Shown here: positions 32,640 through 39,380 of the stretch, in pieces
Layout of the letters: every line of letters starts with the position of its first letter
Position numbering within the stretch: position 1 is the first letter of the stretch
Assembly: GCA_016931115.1 (NCBI GenBank)
Contig: JAFGFM010000153.1
Coordinates: 1-39,380, forward strand
Source: Deltaproteobacteria bacterium
GTDB taxonomy: Bacteria > Desulfobacterota > DSM-4660 > Desulfatiglandales > HGW-15
Length of the DNA stretch: 39,380 nucleotides
Reading direction: 5' to 3'
Notes under the pieces: model-generated
Database searches by the model: none
The model's input: the letters and a program-made list of their open reading frames with translations, nothing else
What the model was told of the DNA's origin: nothing
Translations under genes and position numbers: made by a program

Positions 32640-33707
32640 ATGGTCATGACATTAGGATATCTCGAACTTTTCGAACGGAAATATGGATTTTTAAGATCCA
32701 TTGAAAACAATTTTAAACCAGGCACAGATGATGTTTTTGTCGCACCTGACCTTATATATAAATACAATCTCCAGGAGGGTGTTTTTCTTGAAGGCCCGGC
32801 TGTCATAAATGAAACCGGAAAGGGGAATATGAAGCTTGATGTAATAGAAAAGATCAACCGTAGACCTTTTGAAGAATACGCAAAAATTGTCTCATTGAAA
32901 GATGTTGTGAGCATTAGCCCATCCGAACGGCTCCGCATTTCACAGGGTCCTGATGATGCTATGGGAAAGGCACTTGACATGATTGTGCCGATCGGCAGGG
33001 GGCAGCGCGGTCTTATAATAGCTCCTCCCAAGTCAGGTAAAACAACAATACTGAAACACATGGCCGCTTCCATTATAAAAAATCACCCGGATGTTTCAGT
33101 CTTTGTGCTACTCGTTGATGAAAGACCTGAGGAGGTAACAGACTTTAGACGTGCGCTTGAACAGGCACATGTACTCTCATCCTCTGCTGACGAGAGTATT
33201 ACTCAGCACCTGCGCATGACCAGGATGACAATTAATATTGCAACACGCATTGCAGAGGCAGGTGGAGATGCTGTAGTATTTATAGATTCACTCACCCGCT
33301 TATCACGCGCATTCAATGCAGATACCAGGAGTTATGGCCGCACACTTACCGGCGGGCTGGGTGCAAACGCCATGGAGATGCCCAGAAGAATATTCGGCGC
33401 TGCCAGAAACATAGATAATGGTGGGTCGCTTACAATACTTGCCACAATCCTCATTGATACAGGCAGCCGAATGGATGATATCATTTATCAGGAGTTTGTT
33501 GGCACAGGTAATATGGATTTGGTACTGAGCCGTAGATGTGCTGAACTCAGGCTATGGCCTGCAATAGATATCCAGCAATCGGGAACCAGAAAAGAACATC
33601 TGCTGTTTGAGCCTGAGGAATATAATGAAATGGTTAGCCTCAGGAGGGCATTATCCGGTAAAACCGAGACAGACGCAATGGCTGCGCTTATTGAATATTT
33701 GAAATGA
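32640..33707 (+). CDS. rho: Short transcription termination factor Rho
   Basis: A 355-residue Rho-type RNA-dependent ATPase. Seen: the RNA-binding OSB fold (GFLRSIENNF, DVFVAPDLIYKYNL), the Walker A APPKSGKT (128-135), LLVDERPEEVTDFRR, the Walker B/Q-loop FIDSLTRLSRAFN, GAARNIDNGGSLTI, and the R-loop region EFVGTGNMDL with SGTRKEHLL. It lacks the Rho_N helical bundle of about 45 residues and the C-terminal extension; E. coli Rho is 419 residues. It may be the only Rho or a paralogue beside a full-length one elsewhere. Ribosome site TAAGG is modest. It is monocistronic and converges with the acyl-CoA synthetase operon. Confidence 0.93.
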   Translation: MVMTLGYLELFERKYGFLRSIENNFKPGTDDVFVAPDLIYKYNLQEGVFLEGPAVINETGKGNMKLDVIEKINRRPFEEYAKIVSLKDVVSISPSERLRISQGPDDAMGKALDMIVPIGRGQRGLIIAPPKSGKTTILKHMAASIIKNHPDVSVFVLLVDERPEEVTDFRRALEQAHVLSSSADESITQHLRMTRMTINIATRIAEAGGDAVVFIDSLTRLSRAFNADTRSYGRTLTGGLGANAMEMPRRIFGAARNIDNGGSLTILATILIDTGSRMDDIIYQEFVGTGNMDLVLSRRCAELRLWPAIDIQQSGTRKEHLLFEPEEYNEMVSLRRALSGKTETDAMAALIEYLK

Positions 33708-33749
33708 GATATTGATGTCCTGTCTAATAGAAATGAATTAATCGTTACC

Positions 33750-33862
33750 GTAGGGGCGGACCTGCGTGTCCGCCATTTTTTTGTAGATATGAATCGTAAG
33801 TACCGGTCAGGCAGCCGCCTTCGCCAGGGCTTCGTCGAGCCAGGCAACAGGCCTGCCCCTAC
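33750..33862. repeat. 113-bp GTAGGGGC-ended repeat between convergent genes
   Basis: Starts GTAGGGGCGGACCTG and ends GGCCTGCCCCTAC, the same ends as 27289-27369, with a different middle that includes GCCGCCTTCGCC. It fills the 177-bp gap between rho and the convergent synthetase gene. Confidence 0.8.
33755..33782 (+). terminator. Rho-independent terminator shape after rho
   Basis: GGCGGAC (33755-33761) pairs perfectly with GTCCGCC (33768-33774), loop of six, then ATTTTTTT (33775-33782). This is the left hairpin of the 33750 repeat with a T-run attached, so the repeat itself provides the terminator. Confidence 0.65.
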
Positions 33863-33884
33863 ATTCCTAAAACTTTTCCCTGTT

Positions 33885-35954
33885 TTACTTCTTCTGTATT
33901 ATCCTTGCATCCACAACATAGAGCTCTTTACCATAACCCTTTACAGGGTTAAGGTCTATCTCTTCTATCTGCGGGAAATTATGCACAAGAAGGCTTAACC
34001 GCGCAAGATAATCAGCCAGCACATCAATGGAAACGCCCTTCTGACCTCGTATACCCTTAAGTATCGGAAGTGTCTTGATCCTGTTGATCATGGACATACT
34101 CTCTTCTACACCTAAAGGAGCAAGGGCAAAGCTCACATCCTTTAATGCCTCTGTATAGATACCGCCAAGACCGAACATGATCAGGTGGCCGAACCTATCT
34201 TCTTTTTTGGCACCAATGATTATCTCTGTACCCTCTATCATCTGCTGTACAAGTACCCCTTTTGCATCTTTGATTTTCATGAGTTCATCGAATGCGATAA
34301 TGGCCTTTTCATAATCCGCAATGCCTACCTTAACACCGCCAACATCACTCTTGTGGAGCGGGCCTATTACCTTCATGACAAGGGGATACCCTGCCCTTTC
34401 ACATGCGGCTTTAAGGTTTGCCTTATCAAACACATCAGCCTGGAACGGGAGTTTGAGCCCAGCAGCAGCCATGATCCCCTTTACAGCATCAGGATCAAGC
34501 TGTTCGCCCTGTTTTTTAAGGATATTCTCAATTTTGGTTTTATCAAAATTGATGGGCAGCTCGATTGGTTCAGCTAAGACCGGTTTACGGCTCAACCTTC
34601 CAAGTGCTATACCTACTGGGACTTCATCAGTGAATATTATCCTGCCCGCATCCCTTAACCTGTCTATCATATCCCGGCATGTACTGGCTGAACTGATAAT
34701 GGGAATAACAGGGATGGAGCCATTATCCATACCCTTCATGATGGCTTCATAGAGCTTCCAGTTGTCTGTCATACCGGAGTTGCCTGTGATGGCAAAGATA
34801 ACATCTATATTATCCTTTTCTGTCTCATTAAGGATAGTAAAGATTTTCTCCATCTGCTCAGGGGTGCGGCTTGGGAGTGTATCAATCGGGTTTCCGATAG
34901 CGGCCTCAGGCGGAAGCACTTCAGAGAGTCGCTTCTGTGTCTGTTCAGAGAGTATCGGCTGTTTAAGCCCCTGCCTGCCCAGTTCGTCTGAGAGCATAAC
35001 ACCGGGTCCGCCCGCATCGGTCACAATACATACCCTGTAATCTGTAATAAGCCCCTTAATGGCGTTAAAGGTGCAGGCTATCTCTATAAGCTCTGCCTTG
35101 CTCTGCACCCTTATGATACCCGCCTTGTCAAAGAGCGCCTGGACAGCAGTATCAGGTGAGGCCATTGCGCCTGTGTGGCTTGCAGCAGCCCTTTCACCGG
35201 CAGCAGTAACACCCGATTTAATACCCACAATTGTGCAGCCCTTTCTGGTGAGGCTTCTTGCATGCTTGAGGAGCTTTTGTGGTTTTTTAACAGATTCCAT
35301 GTACATGAGGATGAGCCTTGAATTTTCAGGGCCGTAGTTTTCATCCACAAGTTCAAATATATCTTCAACACCTATCTGTATGGAGTTACCCATGTTGACC
35401 ACATTACTGAATGAGAGCCCCCTCATGGTGGCCTGCTCCATAAGGTAATCCACTGTGGCGCCAGAACCGCTAATAATATCTATCTGGCCCTTTTTAAGCC
35501 TTGGTATAAGCCCTGCAAATTTACCTGAATAGCATGTGGTTAAAAAGCCTGAGCAGTTCGGGCCGATCAGGGTCATATTGTTCTTTGCGGCTATCTCAAG
35601 GAATATCTTTTCCTCATCCTTTCCCTTCTGATCTTTTTCGCCAAACCCTGCGGTAAGTATGATAACTGCCTTTGTACCTTTAGCGGCCAGCTCTTCAAGG
35701 CTCGCCCTTACAAAGGGTGCAGGAATAGCTATATATGCAAGATCAGGGGTACTGGGGAGATCAGCCACACTCTTAAATGTAGGGAGCCCCATTACATCAG
35801 GGGCTTTAGGGTTAATTGCCCAGAGCTTTCCGGTATACCCGTTGGATTTGATATTATCTGTTACCCTTCCGCCTGTCTTGAGCTTTTCATTACTGGCCCC
35901 TATTACCGCTATGCTTTCAGGATGGAAAAGCAGGTTGTAAAGATTATCTGTCAT
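33885..35954 (-). CDS. ADP-forming acyl-CoA (acetyl-CoA-type) synthetase, fused alpha-beta
   Basis: A 689-residue NDP-forming acyl-CoA synthetase, which turns acyl-CoA, ADP and phosphate into acid, ATP and CoA. Seen: CoA-binding Rossmann part (IAVIGASNEKLKTGGRV), ligase-CoA domain with IGPNCSG, the phosphohistidine His260 in AASHTGAMA, and a C-terminal ATP-grasp domain (YPLVMKVIGPLHKSDVGGVKVG, DLNPVK). The start overlaps the stop of the fused IorAB gene by four bases (ATGA), so translation is coupled. This pairing implies energy gain from aryl-acyl-CoA made by IorAB, as in archaea that ferment aromatic amino acids. Acyl preference cannot be read from sequence alone. Confidence 0.92.
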   Translation of the reverse strand: MTDNLYNLLFHPESIAVIGASNEKLKTGGRVTDNIKSNGYTGKLWAINPKAPDVMGLPTFKSVADLPSTPDLAYIAIPAPFVRASLEELAAKGTKAVIILTAGFGEKDQKGKDEEKIFLEIAAKNNMTLIGPNCSGFLTTCYSGKFAGLIPRLKKGQIDIISGSGATVDYLMEQATMRGLSFSNVVNMGNSIQIGVEDIFELVDENYGPENSRLILMYMESVKKPQKLLKHARSLTRKGCTIVGIKSGVTAAGERAAASHTGAMASPDTAVQALFDKAGIIRVQSKAELIEIACTFNAIKGLITDYRVCIVTDAGGPGVMLSDELGRQGLKQPILSEQTQKRLSEVLPPEAAIGNPIDTLPSRTPEQMEKIFTILNETEKDNIDVIFAITGNSGMTDNWKLYEAIMKGMDNGSIPVIPIISSASTCRDMIDRLRDAGRIIFTDEVPVGIALGRLSRKPVLAEPIELPINFDKTKIENILKKQGEQLDPDAVKGIMAAAGLKLPFQADVFDKANLKAACERAGYPLVMKVIGPLHKSDVGGVKVGIADYEKAIIAFDELMKIKDAKGVLVQQMIEGTEIIIGAKKEDRFGHLIMFGLGGIYTEALKDVSFALAPLGVEESMSMINRIKTLPILKGIRGQKGVSIDVLADYLARLSLLVHNFPQIEEIDLNPVKGYGKELYVVDARIIQKK

Positions 35955-38449
35955 ATGAGCTTCCTTCCTGCCATAAACGCAGCATAGTTACCTGCCCATA
36001 TTGCAGGTTTAGGGCTTACATTCTGTATGGCCTTTAACCACAGTTCAACCGGGAAGTTGTCAAAGGGCGGAAGTTTGCTCATTACGCCAATCATAACCAC
36101 ATTTGCTATCTTACCTGTGGGGTCGCCTATTTCAACGGCCTTTGCAAGTATATCGACCTCAACCACCCTGAAGCCCTGAACAGCCTTAGCAATATCCGCA
36201 TCAGTAGGATACTGCTCCGGCGTGATTACAGGAGGTACTATCTTTGTTTTTGATATGAGTATTGTGGCGCCATCCCTTAACAGTTCAAGGAAACCGGGTC
36301 TTAAGAGTTCGCTTACCTCCATTGTGATGATGCAATCTGCACTTTTAGGGAATAATACAGGGCTGTGTACCTTGCCGCATGAGAATGTGCTTATTACAGG
36401 GCCGCCCATCTGGGCCATGCCGTGTGTCTCACCCTTTACTATATTTTTCTTTGAATAACCTGCTACAAATGCAAGCTGAGTCATGACCCTGCCAAAGAAA
36501 AGGTTACCCTGCCCGCCAACACCCCTGATTGCAAGTGTAAGCCTTTCAGGAAAATCAGCAATACTGTACTCTGGCATTACAAGTTCAGGAGGAGCAGGAA
36601 AGTTAACTGCCTCAGCTGTCTTGTTTTCACCCTCTTTAAGATACTCAATGGCATCAAAGGGGCACATCTGTAAACATGCAGGGTTTTCACCAGCGCACCC
36701 TGAACAGAGGGTGTTATAAACAGGAAATTCGTCTGTCCCCTTTTCTATTCCCGCACACATCAGGCAAGAATAGCACTTTTTACATTTATCATGGTTGATC
36801 TTGAGCCGTATCGCCTTTTTAGAGTTGGGCTGCTGTTTAACACAGCACCCTCTTACTACTACAACAACAAACTCGCCCTTTTCAGCAAATTCAAGGGCCT
36901 CTTTCATGGTCTTCTGAAGCTCTTTTCTATCATAAGCGCTTGCCACAAGTACCCTGTTGCCATTCCCCTCAAGGGCCTTTACAAGGTCATACATACTCTC
37001 CTGACCGGCAAGGTTTACAGGTGAACTTGGAGCAGGTTGTCCGCCTGTCATGGCTGTCCAGTAATTATCAAGCACAACCTTTACGCCTGGTATACGCCTG
37101 TATACTGCATTACGTGTCGCATCCATACCTGAATGGCATTCTGTACTGTCACCAATAATGCTTATGCATTTTGCAGCCTTGTCAGGTTTGGTTAATACAA
37201 AACCCTGCCTCTGGCTGTCGCTCGCACCCATTGCCAGACCTGTTTCAAGGGCATGCATAAAATAGAGAAGTGCGTTGCAGCCGATATCACCGAACACATT
37301 CTCTATCTTGCCCTGTTTTCTCATCTTTGCTATTACCCCGCCAAAGAGCGTATAGGGGCAGCCCGCACATATCATGGGCGGCCTGGGTACTGGTTTTATG
37401 GGGCTCTTCTTGTGTTCTATACTAAATCCAAATTTATCAGCAATGAGGGCCGGAGACCATTCAGTAACCTTTGTATATTTTTCCTTACCGATAACCTTCA
37501 TACCTTCCCTTTCCATCTCCTCCTGAAGGTATTTATGACCATCCTCTATTACATATACATCGCCATCTATTGCATCATAGAATTTTTTTATCTGTTTCAT
37601 CGGGAGCGGATTGGTCATGGAGATAGATAAAACATCCACATCAAGATTAAACAGGTCAAGAACCTCCTTTACATAGGCGATATTCATACCGTATGTAATA
37701 GCACCTTTTTTACCGCCTCCTTTTAACCACTCTATCATTGATGAATTTTCTGAAAGCTCCTCAAGGCCGGGCATCCTTTGATCTATAACAGAGTCATAGT
37801 TTTCTCTTGCCATTGCAGGAAGGAGATTAAAGCGGGAAAGATCATCAGGCATTTCAACAAGATCACGTTTTTTAATCTCATTAAGCCTTACAAGACCTTC
37901 ACTGTGGCACAGGTTGCCGTTTGCAAGAATAACAACAGGGGTATTGAATTTTCTGCCTATATCTGCTGCAAGGCCGGGTGAATCCATCATCTCCTGGTGT
38001 GTTCTGGGCTCAATAACCGGAACCATGCATGACCTGAACAGGTATCTGGGGTCAACAAGATGCTGCGTTGAACTCGGGGTGAAATCACTGGCTATATAAT
38101 AGATAAGTGCGCCCCTCTTATCCTGAAAAAATGATGCACTTGTAAAAAGGTCACCTGCCTGGAAAAGTCCGGGTATCTTCATGGTTACCACAACATCAGC
38201 GCCTGCCAGGGTATAACCAAAACCAACACCAGCGGCAACAGCCTCATTCACTGACCAGCCGACATTGATCATGTCCTGTACTTCACTTAATCCCCTGTCT
38301 ATAACCTCTGTACTCGGGGTTCCCGGATACCCGTCAGCTCCATGGATGCCTGACCTTACACAACCCACTGCAAAGGCCATGTTCCCCTGAAGCACATACT
38401 CCTTTCCGGCCTCATCAGTGCACATTTTTTTCATTTCATTGGCGCTCAT
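35951..38449 (-). CDS. iorA: Indolepyruvate:ferredoxin oxidoreductase, IorA-IorB fusion
   Basis: An 832-residue TPP enzyme for oxidative decarboxylation of aryl-2-oxoacids to aryl-acyl-CoA with ferredoxin. Order of domains: pyrimidine-binding (GYPGTPS, about 40-46), middle domain, TPP-binding domain with ICAGCPYT (360-367), GDSTECHSG (433-441) and NYWTAMTGGQP (462-472), two [4Fe-4S] sets (Cys556, 559, 562, 565 and Cys582, 585, 592, 596), then the IorB gamma domain from about 636 (RGVGGQGNLF, GETHGMAQMGG). IorA and IorB are often two genes; here they are one chain. GGGAGG precedes the ATG. Its promoter and the divergent FadR-type gene lie upstream. Confidence 0.94.
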   Translation of the reverse strand: MSANEMKKMCTDEAGKEYVLQGNMAFAVGCVRSGIHGADGYPGTPSTEVIDRGLSEVQDMINVGWSVNEAVAAGVGFGYTLAGADVVVTMKIPGLFQAGDLFTSASFFQDKRGALIYYIASDFTPSSTQHLVDPRYLFRSCMVPVIEPRTHQEMMDSPGLAADIGRKFNTPVVILANGNLCHSEGLVRLNEIKKRDLVEMPDDLSRFNLLPAMARENYDSVIDQRMPGLEELSENSSMIEWLKGGGKKGAITYGMNIAYVKEVLDLFNLDVDVLSISMTNPLPMKQIKKFYDAIDGDVYVIEDGHKYLQEEMEREGMKVIGKEKYTKVTEWSPALIADKFGFSIEHKKSPIKPVPRPPMICAGCPYTLFGGVIAKMRKQGKIENVFGDIGCNALLYFMHALETGLAMGASDSQRQGFVLTKPDKAAKCISIIGDSTECHSGMDATRNAVYRRIPGVKVVLDNYWTAMTGGQPAPSSPVNLAGQESMYDLVKALEGNGNRVLVASAYDRKELQKTMKEALEFAEKGEFVVVVVRGCCVKQQPNSKKAIRLKINHDKCKKCYSCLMCAGIEKGTDEFPVYNTLCSGCAGENPACLQMCPFDAIEYLKEGENKTAEAVNFPAPPELVMPEYSIADFPERLTLAIRGVGGQGNLFFGRVMTQLAFVAGYSKKNIVKGETHGMAQMGGPVISTFSCGKVHSPVLFPKSADCIITMEVSELLRPGFLELLRDGATILISKTKIVPPVITPEQYPTDADIAKAVQGFRVVEVDILAKAVEIGDPTGKIANVVMIGVMSKLPPFDNFPVELWLKAIQNVSPKPAIWAGNYAAFMAGRKLI

Positions 38450-38559
38450 ATTCTAATTATTCCTCCCTGGATGATCTCTTTATTAAGAATGATAAACAAT
38501 ATATATAGTCTCATTTTAATCCTTTGTGGTAAGGCGGTAAGATTACACAAAGTTTTTGA

Positions 38560-38588
38560 ATAATACCGGCCAGATTTTGATTAGTCAA
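38560..38588 (-). promoter_or_regulatory. Sigma-70 promoter for the iorAB-synthetase operon
   Basis: On the minus strand TTGACT (38588-38583), 17-base spacer, TATTAT (38565-38560), about 110 bases ahead of the IorAB start. Downstream, an imperfect CTTTGTGGTAA/TTACACAAAG inverted repeat (38522-38552) lies in the leader. Confidence 0.6.
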
Positions 38589-38634
38589 GGGATTATGTAG
38601 GTTACAGCACTAAAACACCCTGCTAAAATTCCGA

Positions 38635-38665
38635 TTGACCTGAAATTGGTAACGTGGTATTACCA
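38635..38665 (+). promoter_or_regulatory. FadR-type operator overlapping the regulator's own promoter
   Basis: TGGTATTACCA (38655-38665) is a perfect palindrome and fits the FadR-subfamily consensus TNGTNNNACNA. A promoter TTGACC (38635-38640), 17 bases, TATTAC (38658-38663) puts the -10 box inside this palindrome. A second TGGTAA at 38647-38652 precedes it. Autorepression by the downstream gene is the simplest reading. Confidence 0.65.
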
Positions 38666-38696
38666 GTTCAAATACTTAAAGGGATAGATTAAATAT

Positions 38697-39380
38697 ATGC
38701 TTAAACCAATCAGATCAGTAAAGGTATCAGACAAGGTCTACTCACAGATAAGGGACATGATTTACCGGGGAGAACTCAGGGCCGGAGAAAAACTCAGTTC
38801 AGAAAGGGAGATGGCCCAGATGCTTAATGTTGGGAGACCAACTGTGAGGGAGGCTATTCAAAAGCTAATTGATCAGGGCCTTATAGAGAGCAGACGTGGT
38901 GTCGGGACATTTGTGATGGGAGAAGACACGAGAAAAAACAAAAAACCCCTCCTGCAGTTACTGAATGGCCAGGATTTCACCATTGTAGACCTCCTTGAGG
39001 TGAGGCTTGTGCTTGAATCAAGCAGTGCAGCCCTTGCAGCAAAAAGGGCCACAGAAGAGGATATCAGGATAATAGAACAGAGCCTGAACAGGCTTCTGGA
39101 TGCAAAGGATAGCCTTGTAAGGGACCTGGATAATGAGCTGAGTTTTCATATGAATATTGCCTATGCAGCTAAAAATATAGTCCATGTGCACCTTATGAAA
39201 AGTTTTTATGACGTATTATACTATGGCATGAACCTCGCCTTCCCTACCCTTATCAAGGATGAAAAACTGGATGAAATGACCTTTGATCAGCATATAACCA
39301 TATTCAATGCCATAAAAAACCGTGACCCTGAACTGGCATCCGAAACAATGGAAAAACATATTGGGATATTACTCCAGATA
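38697..39380 (+). CDS. FadR-subfamily GntR regulator, cut by the window end
   Basis: 228 codons are present with no stop, so only a short C-terminal part is missing. The N-terminal winged helix is clear (VYSQIRDMIYRGELRAGEKL, SEREMAQMLNVGRPTVREAI, SRRGVGTFV). The FCD ligand domain follows (EVRLVLESSSAALAAKRAT), with likely metal or ligand residues in NELSFHMNIAYAA, DQHITIFNAI and MEKHIGIL. It is divergent from iorAB and has a matching operator over its own promoter, so it likely controls itself and perhaps iorAB and the acyl-CoA synthetase in response to an organic acid or its CoA ester. AAGGGA lies 13 bases before the ATG. Confidence 0.92.
   Translation, partial: MLKPIRSVKVSDKVYSQIRDMIYRGELRAGEKLSSEREMAQMLNVGRPTVREAIQKLIDQGLIESRRGVGTFVMGEDTRKNKKPLLQLLNGQDFTIVDLLEVRLVLESSSAALAAKRATEEDIRIIEQSLNRLLDAKDSLVRDLDNELSFHMNIAYAAKNIVHVHLMKSFYDVLYYGMNLAFPTLIKDEKLDEMTFDQHITIFNAIKNRDPELASETMEKHIGILLQI

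Overview
The window reads as chromosome of a strictly anaerobic bacterium, most likely a Desulfobacterota (deltaproteobacterial) sulfate reducer or syntroph. This is inferred from content: two glycyl radical enzymes with an activase, a fused indolepyruvate:ferredoxin oxidoreductase beside an ADP-forming acyl-CoA synthetase, a molybdenum hydroxylase FAD/FeS subunit, a probable selenoprotein, LL-DAP aminotransferase lysine synthesis, and many short palindromic intergenic repeats. Base composition is moderate and genes sit on both strands. I see no rRNA, tRNA, phage, transposase or CRISPR array.

Layout. 1-2.1 kb: molybdenum hydroxylase FAD subunit, ADP-ribosylglycohydrolase. 2.1-11.2 kb: a glycyl-radical locus. 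An MBL-fold hydrolase lies divergent from an SDR and a bicupin, which converge on a radical-SAM activase and GRE 1; a second, paralogous GRE is transcribed divergently from a shared 241-bp control region. 11.5-12.4 kb: PD40 beta-propeller lipoprotein. 12.6-17.8 kb: a pyridoxal-phosphate-centred set (MocR-type regulator, PdxJ, LL-DAP aminotransferase, DAP decarboxylase). 18-25.2 kb: AraC regulator, then an accessory stretch of small enzymes with two broken genes (a frameshifted serine hydrolase and a stop-split membrane protein) and a cluster of ~145-bp inverted-repeat elements around a GxxExxY gene. 25.2-28.4 kb: ArgJ, PhzF-like protein and a cation-diffusion exporter. 29-30.7 kb: an exported protein read through an in-frame TGA, interpreted as a UGSC-family selenoprotein with its own SECIS hairpin. 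30.8-33.7 kb: DUF533 and GYF-AIM24 proteins, then a short Rho. 33.9-39.4 kb: ADP-forming acyl-CoA synthetase and fused IorAB, divergent from a FadR-type GntR regulator cut by the window end.

How genes work together. IorAB would convert aryl-2-oxoacids (from aromatic amino acids) to aryl-acyl-CoA with reduction of ferredoxin, and the synthetase would recover ATP from the thioester. The FadR-type regulator has a perfect operator-like palindrome over its own promoter, and 12 bases including one operator half recur in the GRE control region, hinting at a common regulator. The MocR protein, PdxJ and two PLP enzymes look like linked cofactor supply and lysine synthesis.

Most notable items: the in-frame TGA selenoprotein; the two GREs sharing a four-cysteine insert after the active site; and repeat elements that supply the 3' ends of two coding sequences.
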